Source: Sympetrum striolatum
Taxonomy: Eukaryota > Arthropoda > Insecta > Odonata > Libellulidae
NCBI GenBank assembly: GCA_947579665.1
Contig: OX388345.1
Span: forward strand, 34,377,849-34,441,848
DNA: 64,000 nt
Reading direction: 5' to 3'
Part shown: positions 1 to 11,400 of the stretch, one piece after another
How positions within the stretch are numbered: position 1 is the first letter of the stretch
Layout: each line of letters starts with the position of its first letter
The notes under the pieces: generated by a model
Database searches by the model: none
The model's input: only the letters and a program-made list of their open reading frames with translations
Told to the model about the DNA's origin: nothing
Position numbers and translations under genes: made by a program

Positions 1-1172
1 AACCTCTTCTTTATCCAGGATTCCTTCCTCTAGTAGCACATGTCTTCCAGTATTGCCAATGAAAATCCTTCTGTTTTGCATGTTAATGCTGTTGGCTTAA
101 ATGAGGTGGTAAGGTGGTATTCATATTAATGCTTTTATGTTCTTATATCAGTTTTATTATATCTCTAAGCAAACGTCGGTTAATGTTAATAATTTATTGG
201 AGCTTATAAAACAAAAGCATTAATTATTGGTAGTATTCAAAATTCTCTGGTAGTTGTTTTTCATAGCATTGCTGATTATAAGAAAATTGAAAAATATCTA
301 ATGGTTTCATTATTCAAGTGAAAAGTTGAATGGTTATGTAAACAATCGTTTTTCGTCATAAAATTTACATCTTATTAACAGTTTTACGTGCACAAAAGGA
401 AGTTCTTAAGATTAAAAATTGCTTAATTGTTTGAATTCATTCAAATTTGAAAATAACTATCTGAACATGAAAAATTAATAACGTAAAAACAAATGTTTAC
501 CATCTTTATATCCAAATACGAAGTATGCGAGCACAAATTTCAGACTTATATTATAGCGTAAATATACGATACTGAGCAATCAGGAACGTTCTAGATATCC
601 TTTGTTTTCGTTAAAACATTAAAGTAGTAGTATACTACTTCTCTGGTTGATATGGGGATATATACCCCATACTCGCTATTTTCTGCTAAAATGTATCGAT
701 TGTTTTAACTGATAAGAGTCTTATTTTTAATTGTGGTAGTTAAAATTTTATTTTAATAAAAAATCAAGCACTGAGAAATTCTTTCAGCAATATTTCCTAT
801 GGGCGGCAGTGTCTAACGCTGAAAAAATCTTCAAAAATCCAAATAGGATATTATTTCTATATTCGATTAATCCTCAAAATCACTAGGCTTGTATGCACTT
901 CGGTACATTTAGGAGTGTCCATTGTATGACTGAAATGCCTACGTTCCAAAAACACCGCTTTTCAGTGATGGATTTGAGAAGAGGTTAGGACTAAGTAACA
1001 CGGGAATATAAGATATCACAGAGTTCCTGTACGTAACCTCTTACCTAACGTTAAATACTCGATCATACTAAACCATTTCCTTCTTCGTAATAATTATTAC
1101 AGCAGATTCAAAATCTATTTAGAAAAATGCTGTAGCTTCGTTAAAGCAAACTAGTCTAACTCTGTCCCATAG

Positions 1173-1206
1173 CCCTGCCACGCGCCGAAAGAGAGGTTGC
1201 AGGGTA
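1173..1206 (+). repeat. LINE-type 3' tail fragment
   Basis: CCCTGCCACGCGCCG..GGTTGCAGGGTA resembles the tail following the LINE C-terminal frame at 33081-33120 (CCCCTGCC..GGCTTGCGGGGTA). No coding remnant adjoins it. Confidence 0.35.
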
Positions 1207-2801
1207 CCATTGCAAATGAAATGTAGAATAGTTATGGAAGAGTCTGGGCGATGACAAGGCTAGGAGGAAAGCATGGGTGTATTGAAAACTTAAGAAAGCG
1301 ATAATCTCGCATGTGCAATTTTTATAGCGAAAATTGCTTCAAATTGTTTAGTTGAATGTTAGAGAATTCTTAAAATACAGAACCAGGACTTTTTTTGTCA
1401 TCACAAGCACCGGAAGGCGAATATCCGTCGCAGATATCATCGCAGAGATGTAACATCCTTATGTCAGTTTCTTCCGCAGATAATACCTCAAGAACATGTT
1501 GTTTATAGCTGAATGAAGCTCATTTCTGTAGGTTCTTTTTTCGAGTTGAAGCTAGAGAAAGGTCACGGACTGCACTCCGTGGATCATTTCCAGGCAAAGG
1601 ATTAATATTGTCATATCTCGAGACACAGTCGTACGGCATTAAGAAAATAATGATATCAGAGTATAGTAAGTAAAATTTCTGAGAAATCAAGAAACTGAAG
1701 AACTTACTTCCTTTCATGAAAACTTCCAGCAAGCCTGGAGTGCTTACTTCAATAAATAACTCCATTTATTCAATTTTATTGATTTGAAAAATGATATTTC
1801 GTGACGTAAAATGTAGTAGCGTTAATTCCGATCGTTTTTTACTGTAAATTAAATACTTCGACAGTGTAGATCAATTATGCCACTGAATTTTTATGACCAC
1901 CGAATGTCTAATAAATACTCCTGATGTTTTGATGTGGTATAAATTTTCCTAAACGGGGAAAACCGAGCATTTTAATTATTAATTTACTTTAAATTGCCAT
2001 AAGGTATTTACGTTCGGAAAACATCATTGATTTCCATTCGCGATAATCATGAGTAACGGCTAAGTAATTTTGAATGAATTGTTTGTTACAATTTACGTTA
2101 ATTTTACGTTATATACCTTAATTCCTACAATGCATGCAATTATTGAATCGCAAAAGATAGCTTTCGATATTATTTCTGAGAAATAAACCCAGATAAAATA
2201 AACGATCTCGCTTTATCTTCAGCTTTTACAATTGCAAAGGTGACTTTGACTCCCTATGAGAATTCCTATATTTTGATTACGTCAGCACATAGAAGCAAGG
2301 TCATAAACTGTTGGCTTTAGACGGAGAAATCTGAGAGCAGAAGGGGTGGAACTTCATAATTTTGAACCTCCTCACCGAGTCACAATGATACCGGAAGAGG
2401 GGTTAATTATTCCTCTTTGGATGGACGCCATGCACCGACAATCCCCGCGGGAACCCCTTTTATCCGTCGCTTTATTTTTGGTAGCGTGCGAAAATAGCAC
2501 CTCTCTGACGAAGGATTTGTATCCGAATAATTCCTTCGAAGATGAATGGAAAGGTAGAAAAGATACATCAATCATTGAAATATCACATGGCTTACATAGG
2601 AATTAGCTTCATAAATTAAATAGTAAGAATGCTGCAAACTTTTTTCTTACTTTGATGAGTAAAAGGATCAATCAAGAGGATACCTTTTTGAAGCTTATTG
2701 TGCCAGTGATTCTTAAAAGGTAAGAACACTAAATCTGCTTTATAGAGAGAGCGTAATGAAATTTTCCGCTTAAGCATTTATTGAGAATTTCCAGAATGCG
2801 T

Positions 2802-2840
2802 AATGAATCAGAGTTGTCATGATCGCAACTCTGATTCATT
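2802..2840. repeat. Hairpin with 15-bp perfect arms
   Basis: AATGAATCAGAGTTG at 2802-2816 is the reverse complement of 2826-2840, with a 9-nt loop. No function visible. Confidence 0.6.
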
Positions 2841-5097
2841 CAACTGATAAATTCAACTCTGACATCTGTTGCTTGTATATGCAATTTCATATGCTACCAC
2901 TGTTAAGAGTATCCTCTTTGCACGGGTAACGAAGCACTACCCTACGCTGTTAATATCGTTAATACACCCATTATGTTGATCTTCCCTGAAGATGCTATGC
3001 GTTTCAAACATTCAAAGACAATGGGGAGTAGAAATCCTGCTGTCACCGTTCAACTCAAAGCAATTCAAAGAAAGGTTTCCATTACTACAAAAACACTCGT
3101 CTACCAATTCATGAGTGAAAATAGTTTAATCTATAAGCCTGTTTTAAATCATTGAATAGCATGAATTGCACAAGCTGCAGCATAGGCAACTTTTGCCAAG
3201 GATTACAGGTTATGATACTTGCACCAAGGAGTCGATTACAAGAAATGTATCTACGAGGGGCTATCAACGGTGCAGAAACAATGCAGTTTCATAAAATGCT
3301 TCATTACATACACAATTGTAATTAGAAATACTATTTTTGAATGAAAATCACTTCATTCTGATAAGTAACGAAAAAGTTACTTAACTTGACTTGAGAAAAA
3401 TGATGCTTAAAATTCTTCATAACATCAAATTGGGTTGCTTTTGCCTCTGAGAATATTTTATCAATTCATAGAATGCATATCATTGATGAATATCATAATG
3501 ATTGATATATATATTGATCAAATATGCTTAATATTTCCAATAGAGTTGGGTTATGATTCGATTTCACTAATTTTGCAAGCAACAACTATAACTTTAAATT
3601 TCGAACTTTAATTTCTGCATTCACTTTTTATCCCACAATTCCTAGCAGCAGTTGGCAGCAGTGTCCGGAAGGAGCTATTTTCGAAATTATACCCTCAGGA
3701 AGAATATAATTGATTTAGCATTGAATTTATTTCCGCATTTTTATCTAATTAATCGTGAAATGTTATTTAATCCGTTAATTTCAAATTTAAATTATGCTAC
3801 ATGGTTGAAATTGTTTCTGATTAATAAACTAATGTTATAAATAATCATAAATGGTAGAGAAGATCGATTTTTTCATATTTAACGTGAGAGTACTGTTCTA
3901 TTATAGTTACCATTTTACGGTTAGTTGACCTTAACTAACAATCTAGGATTGCTCTGCAAGTTTAAATAATAATGGTTATTAAGGGTGGCCAGGCCTATCC
4001 TATATTTCTTGGACTTACCCTGCCTTGGTCCACCTTCCTTTATCAAATTCATCCACTCATGCAACACATTAAATTTAACATTTATTAATTTTCGCTGGTC
4101 ACTCCTGAGAAATTACCTTTTCCTTATGTTATACTACAATAGATGCTCAAAGTGGTAGGCCGCAAGAACCTGCATAAGTTAATAGTCAAATTGTAGAAAC
4201 AACTAGCATTTATCTTACTTATCAATTTCTTGTAGATGGTGGCAATGACATTAGGTACCTCTTGTAATTACGTATGTATTGGTAACTCCTATGAATTTAT
4301 AATAACTTTGGATTGAAACATTTATATCAAATTTACTTTCCTGAACCACATTCATTTTTTTGAAACTGCAAATATAGGAAGAATTTGATATTGGTCTATT
4401 AACCAAATTCTCTACCCTATCCTCTATTATTATTGACTCTTGCCACAGTGAAATGTCTGGTCATGTTGGATTGATATCATTAATTCATTATTTGATCTCT
4501 CCAAAATAAAGGTAGAATTAGAATGACCTAGTTTTGAGAGTTTTCATGTGTGGTCACCATTGCACATTCCAAGCAGAATTGTTAGAATTATATACAAAGT
4601 TCTGATATCACAAAACTACTTTATTAATACATCTCAATTATTTTGCTTCTGTTGAATTTTACAAAATGTAATGTTCCTTAAAATAAAAATGTTAAAGTAA
4701 AAGTAATTGACCAAATAACTGTAGAGAATTCTTAATTAGGACAATCAAAGCAATTTTGTTGCAGCACTAAAGAAAAATGTGTAAAAATCAAACTGTAAGT
4801 GTAAAAATGTACAAAATTTTAGTGTAAAAATCAAACAAATATGCTAAATCAGTTGTTAGCTGTAAAGTGATTATTTAGTTTAAATAGAATTCAAGCATAA
4901 TTTTAGGAGACTTTCACTGAAAGTTATGACAGATATTCAGTAAAACCTGTCTGCTTCAACTACAAAGTTTTAATAAATATGGATAGAAATTGTAATTCAA
5001 AAATAAAAATATTTTCAAGTAATATATATAATCTTTCATTTGTCCATACTTTAGTTTTAACAAATATATATTAAATATGGAGAATATGACATTTCAA

Positions 5098-5283
5098 GAA
5101 AATTTCCAGAATTTTTAAAAATTTTATCTCATGATAATTAACGTCATAATATTATGCAAGGTTAAAACAGGACTGTAAACAAATACAAAAGAAAATTTCC
5201 AGAATTTTTAAAAATTTTATCTCATGATAATTAACTTCATAATATTATGCAAGGTTAAAACAGGACTGTAAACAAATACAAAA
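5098..5283. repeat. 93-bp tandem duplication, two copies
   Basis: Two adjacent copies (from 5098 and from 5191) that I find differing at a single base (AACGTC versus AACTTC). Such identity implies a recent duplication. It lies immediately downstream of the MRPL46 stop on that gene's strand, so it would be in any long 3' UTR. Confidence 0.9.
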
Positions 5284-5319
5284 GACAGATATTGAATAAT
5301 TTAAAAACACTAAAAAAAA

Positions 5320-5325
5320 TTTATT
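5320..5325 (-). promoter_or_regulatory. AATAAA poly(A) signal overlapping the MRPL46 stop codon
   Basis: On the minus strand AATAAA runs through the TAA stop of MRPL46. If used, the 3' UTR would be only some 15-25 nt. No better AATAAA was noticed in the following 100 nt, but a distal site cannot be excluded. Confidence 0.4.
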
Positions 5326-5479
5326 TTCTACAACTCAATAAAAACTGAGATATACTATCAGAATAAGCTTCTGGTTTAACAGCAAATATTTTATTGCTTT
5401 CCAACCACTTAAAATCTTTGTTGATCTTAGGAGTCAGCTTCACTTGGCCAGATACGTAATTTGCTTTGAAGAAGAAAAC
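5321..5479 (-). CDS. MRPL46: MRPL46 exon 6 (C terminus)
   Basis: Encodes residues 232-283 beginning VFFFKANYVSG and ending at TAA. The GAK|VFFFKA junction restores the conserved AKVFFFKA motif, which supports joining this distant exon to exon 5 across the Tigger-type insertion. Confidence 0.85.
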   Translation of the reverse strand, partial: VFFFKANYVSGQVKLTPKINKDFKWLESNKIFAVKPEAYSDSISQFLLSCRK

Positions 5480-8400
5480 CTGAAAACAGAAAAATATTTG
5501 CCTTAAATAGAAAAAATGCTTCACATACAGTAGAACCCCGTTTTTACGAACCTCGATTTTACTAAGTGACACAGTTTTACGAACCATTCCGCCGGTCCCG
5601 ATCTTTGTACATGTAAAATGACCTCGGTTTTACGTAAAACCTCGATTTCATGTTTTACGTAGTGAGAAGCCGGTCCCTAGGAGTGAATGAACCCCGGTTT
5701 TACGAAGTATTTGAAATAGTTTTGTCGCACTGAGCTCAATTAAATGGGATGACGATCGCCGTAAACAGGAGCAGCTGAATCCAGATCGTCTATGATGGGA
5801 GGACCCTCATTCCATGTATTTTAGATGGTAAAATGTGAAAATTTCGTGGGATACTAACATTATGATTACGGTTTTCGCGAAAAATGATAGCTTATAAGAC
5901 GTAGCCGTGCTCTTTCTTTCTTCATCAAGCTTTCTGGTAATATCGCGAATCCGCGACGTGGGATCGTATAGATCAGCAGTTTCCAGGAGTACGTATATGG
6001 TTTCTATTTGGACGAGAAAAAGATTGAAAAATAATGGTTGGATGGTAGACACCCTGAAAAATGTTGGTCTCCAAGCGAGGAAAAGTCGCGCGCGTTCAGT
6101 CTGAGCAAGGTGGTCTTTGTTGTGATATCCCGTGTGTCTATCAGGAAAATAACGGATAAAACATTGCTGACCAAGAAAAAGAGGAAGTCCCTGAGTTTGG
6201 TCACCAAAAGGTCAATTATCAAGGAAGTACGTGATCGCGGGCAGACAAAAACAGAAATTGCTCAAGTATGGCATTTCTTTATCTACATTGGCAGCAATCG
6301 TCAATTCAAGTGAAAAAATTTTGAGTCACACAACAACATCATTAAAAACAAAGTACCTCTCATCGTCGTAATTTGATCAACTTGATAGGCAGCTGTATAA
6401 TTTTTTTTGGAGTGTCGTGCGTGCAAATTGCCTTTAAGTGGACCAATTCTGAAGGAGAAGGCTCAGGTTTTGGCTCTTAAACTGAAGTGCGACAACTTCA
6501 AAGCCTCAAATGGGTGGCTTGATAGATTCAAGAAAAGATACGGAATCACTTCAATGAAAATCTGTGGAGAAGAAGCGTCAATACAAAAGACGTTGAGCAG
6601 TGACATAATAAACGATGACATTGTCTAAATATTCCCCTCGAGATATATACAACCTGGATGAAACAGGTTTGTTTTTCAAGGCATTGCCTGACTCCACCCT
6701 CGGGTCCCGTGGTGAAAAATGTTGCTGAGGTAAAAAATCTAAGGATAGGGCTACAGTAATGCTGATATGTAACCAAGATGGATCTGAAAAGTTGAAACCA
6801 GTTGTGATTGCAAAATCAAGAGCTCCGCGTACTTTCAAGAACGTTACAAATTTGCCTGTGTTTATGAAAGTAATAAAAAAGCATTGACGACAACGGACAT
6901 TTTTCAGAAGCAAATTATCGTCTTGCAGAGGAAGAGCGCATGCAAGAATCGCAATGTACTACTTCTTTTACAGATAATGCCCCAGTTCATAAAATAGGCG
7001 GACTAGTGCTACCAAACGTCAAAGTACCTTTTCTGAGTCCAAATAGCACCAGTAAGATGCAACCGCTGGACATGGGAATAATTAACAGCATTAAAGTCCA
7101 CTACCGAAAATTTCTCGTCCAGCACTATCTCCGGACGCTTGGTAAGTTCTATTTCTTTTCTATCATTTTGTGTATAAAAAATACCTACTAGTCGTCGCAA
7201 AGGACATATATTATATATATATATGCTTTGCGACCTCCATATTTTCTCTGGAATTATTTAATATTAGCAATATGATAGCCGCCGCAACCCCATCGCAGAA
7301 CTTAGGTAAACCTTCTACTTGAAAGTAGCATTCCTGTGGAAGTTCTTCGTTGCAGCTGTCATGGAAATTAGTTTAATTAAAGAATACTAAATTTTTAGTA
7401 ATACGTCACTATTACTTAAAATTTGATGCATTTTCAATACGTAATTTATTAATTAAAAGCGTTTTACGTCGTTAGGTAAGAATTTGCGATCGTGACTTGT
7501 GATTTGTGACGCGACAAGACCGTTTAAAGTACCCGCGAGTAAGTAGTTCTCAAAAACCACCGCTATACGTCAGCGTAGTAGAACGCATATAAAAAAGAGG
7601 GAGTTTCAAATTAACTAAAGTAAAGTTCTTAAATTACTTAAAATATTTACGAGCTAGTTTCTTGGAATTCATGACTGTGAGTTTCATTAACTTTGACTGA
7701 AGTGAGTCTCCTAGGTTTTGAAATAAGGTCTATGCTATGAAGGGAATCAGTATAATCGTAGTCTTAATTTTTAAATCTTTTCAATTTTATGCAAATATAC
7801 TGCACATTGGCTCCTGGAGAGCCATGTGGGTAACGTTCGTGACTCATGAGGAATCAGTTCTGGTATCAAATCCTGATGGGAGCACATGGGCAAAATGACC
7901 TAAGCTATCCAAGCGCTTACTACTACTATAGTGCACACAGAGAATTGCATGTGATATCTATTGTTTTCTTCCTGAATGAGCTTGTGGCTCTTATTTGTAA
8001 CAGAAATTAGTTTGTTTTCATCCTCATAATTATTTTTCAAGTTTAGACCTACATAGTTTAGCTTTCTGTAAGCAGAGCTTTGGTATGCATACATTTGTTG
8101 CAGATCAAGCCTCTGATGTGCAAGATGTGCCTCCATGGACATTGCTCCATGCTGTGCGAGAAATTGCCAGAGCATGGGACAGTGTCACTGCAAACACTAT
8201 TTCCAACTGTTGGAGATCAGCTGGTTTTGGTGACACATCAATTATAGAGACAGAGGAGTTAGTGGAGGTTCCCACACTACAGGACCTCCTTAGTAAAGAA
8301 ATAGCACAACTAAATCAGTACATCCCAGATGCATCCTCTCATGCTGAGTCATATGTCAAATGTGACTCTCATGTGATGACGCATAACTGCAATGAATTTA

Positions 8401-11400
8401 GTGAAGACGAAGAAGATGAGGATGAAGTGAACTTAGATAGCTCTTCTACAAGCTATGAAGATGACCCAGAAGCACCTTCCCCCCCTACAAGGGATGAATT
8501 AAGACACACTATAAAAGTGCTTCACAATTTTCAAATGTTTACTGATGGTGTACCTGATTTATTCAATTATTACCTTTCAGGTATTGAGAAAATCACCTCA
8601 TCTTTCACTGAAACTTCCAAAAAACAAAAAAAAAATATATGATTATTTTGAAAAGTAAAAAGTTTAGAATTTTGTTTCTGTTGTATTAAACATTAAACCG
8701 GATGTATAATTCATTTTAATGAAATATTACCTTCCTTTCAATCGCATTTAACTTTATGCACTGTGTTACTGAACCTGGATTGGTATTGTAGAGATTTCAA
8801 TTGCTTGAAAGAAAACCTCAAATTTACAAAGCCCAAATTTTACAAAGCGCAAACTGTAGCTACTGTAGTTTATAAAATCAGTCAACTAAAAAAAAAACTG
8901 CTACTTAAAAGAAACATAAAAAATGCATTTTAAATTTATTCTTATAGACAAAATATTTCATCTCCTTATGAAGCAACTAATAAAAAATATCATACAGGAG
9001 CCTTTGCAGTTTAATCAAGCACACCAAGTAGTTATTTCAAAGGTATGCTCAATAGATGAATTCTAGATTCCAAGAAATTTGAAATTAAGCTACTGGGAAG
9101 GCTCCAGTAACTTAAAAGTGATTAAAACTCATGGACAATATAGAAATTTCAGTAGTAGACTCAGGATCCTTTGATTAAGAAATTAATCTCTGGATCATAG
9201 AAACCTACCGTATTTGACGGCATATAAGACGCACCCTCATTAAGTTGGCCACTCACAAGGAAAAAAAGTTTTAATAATCCGTGCGAAAATGCGGTACCAC
9301 AGCCACTCCAGCCACGAATGTCACGTCGGCACGAGATTATCGTAAAAATTGCCACAATAGAAAAGCATAAGATATTGGGCCACCTTAACCATCACTGAAG
9401 TGGTTTCTCTGCCTTATGACTGGGATGTTAATAACCAATCAAAAATGTCAAATTGAGAGAATTTTCATGGCTATTTAAATTATAATCAAGAAAACTAAAT
9501 AAAGTTTCATTTTAAGAGGAAAATCTCTGAGCCTCATATGACAGAATATCATACATTGTCTTTCCAATTTAAAAAACTTAACATTAATCTTCATCTGATA
9601 TTTTAATTATTTTGCCTCATAAGGCTAAATTTTTTCAAGCCAAATTAATTTTGATTTTTATCTTTAAACAGCAAGATTGGTAGAATATGTCACTATAAAA
9701 TGCTAAGGACCAGAAGATCATGAGTACGTACTTACTTACTAATAGGTAATAAAAAACTCCATGATGTGAGACTTTTACTAAACCACAGAAAATTTCATCT
9801 GAATGGCTGTACTAGCATTACCGATAAACAATATTTTTCAGTGGTTTAGTAAAAGTCTCACACCATGGATTTTTTTAACACGAGCATTACTAAATTATGC
9901 ACCTTAGCACCCACAGTTCCCTTTTCTTGAAGACTTTTTGGATATTTATACTTGTAGAATCCCCATGGTATCCTTCCCAGCAGTTTTACTTTCAAATCAC
10001 TCCCACAGTTTTCTTCCAATGCTCTTAAAGCAGTCTATAAAAATAATGAGATAATGATAACTATTAATTAATAATATAATATTAAAAATGTATCATTTCA
10101 AGAATGGGTTATCAATTTTTTAATCCTTCTACAAGTAGGCCGCCATATAAACAGCAAAACACTTGGAGTTTGGAAATCCACTATGCTGCATCATCATAAA
10201 TTTCCTTATTTGAGCAGTAGCAATAGAAAATTGCAGATATTTTGGGGGGAATAGTTAAAAGACGGCAAAATCTAGCTACTTAAATGTATAATTCATAAAC
10301 AAGAACATCAAAAAAGTTTCACTCACAGTACCACACGCAAGTATTGGAGCACACAGTTTAATAACCGTTACAAGATCCTTTTTCAAGTGTTGGAGAGATA
10401 AATGAGGATGACCTCTCAACTAACATCTTTGAGAGGTCCTAATATTACATTAAAATGGTGGTATACATAATTTTGGTGATGGTCAACAGAGCTGCATCCT
10501 CTCAAAAGACAGATAATTATGGGAAATGAAGGTAGAATGAGGGAGGATACAATTTTTTTCAGCATCTAAAGGTAGTCACTTCCACTTAACTTTCAGTGTC
10601 TTAATAAGCATGGTTTTTGGGACACCACATTATCCGTAAGATATTTGTTATTTACTCAATCAACCCTGATATTAAAATAACCTTGGATGAAAAATTTGTG
10701 ATGCAGCATTACAAATTGCAGATAGGTATAAAATTAAAATTAGAGTAAACCTGATACAAGCATCTATTTTAGTGGCAGAAATGAATTGTTTAAATTTCTT
10801 CTGTTGATCAGGGATCTGATTCCCATGGTACTCACTTCATGTAGACCTTCGCCTTCTCGATGGAAACTTTGAGGAACAATCCAATTGTACTTTTCTCCCA
10901 ATTTATGCTCTACTACCAATAGCAAATGACTATCCAAACAACGATCTAATGATTTCAGATCATTCTTTTTGTCAGATTCTAGAAAGATAACATAAAAATC
11001 AGTGATAAAATTCTTCAATGAGTCTGTGATGTTACGTCAACAATAAATAAAACCAAAACGTTGAAGAACCTTTTTTTAAAAATCAGTCACAAAACACAAG
11101 CTTTCCAATAATTAATGGGGCAGTTAAGGGTAATACTATGTATACTATTTAAGGAAACAAAATTATAGCGCCTTAATTATCTCAAATGAACTGTCGAATT
11201 TCCATACTGACAAGAAAAATCTAACATTAGAACTCTATAAAATATGAAACTGCCATGTGTTATTATTGACATATTTTGCTTTTATTTCAGTTTGGGCTAT
11301 TGTCATTCCATTAGCAAATAAGTAGTAATAGTATTATTTTTTAACAAAGCTTTGACAGCTGAGGTAATTCCGCACATACAGTCCCAAGCTGGGAATTGAA

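Larger units (their letters stand above)
1..5097. other. Gene-free left flank
   Basis: AT-rich sequence downstream of MRPL46. Open frames here are under 90 codons with no recognisable peptide or splice context. Only a LINE-like tail (1173-1206) and a 15-bp-arm hairpin (2802-2840) stand out. Confidence 0.5.

Noticed and set aside
2346..2606. 86-codon open frame on the plus strand
   Set aside because: No recognisable motif, no splice context, and a near equal-length open frame on the opposite strand; typical chance frame.
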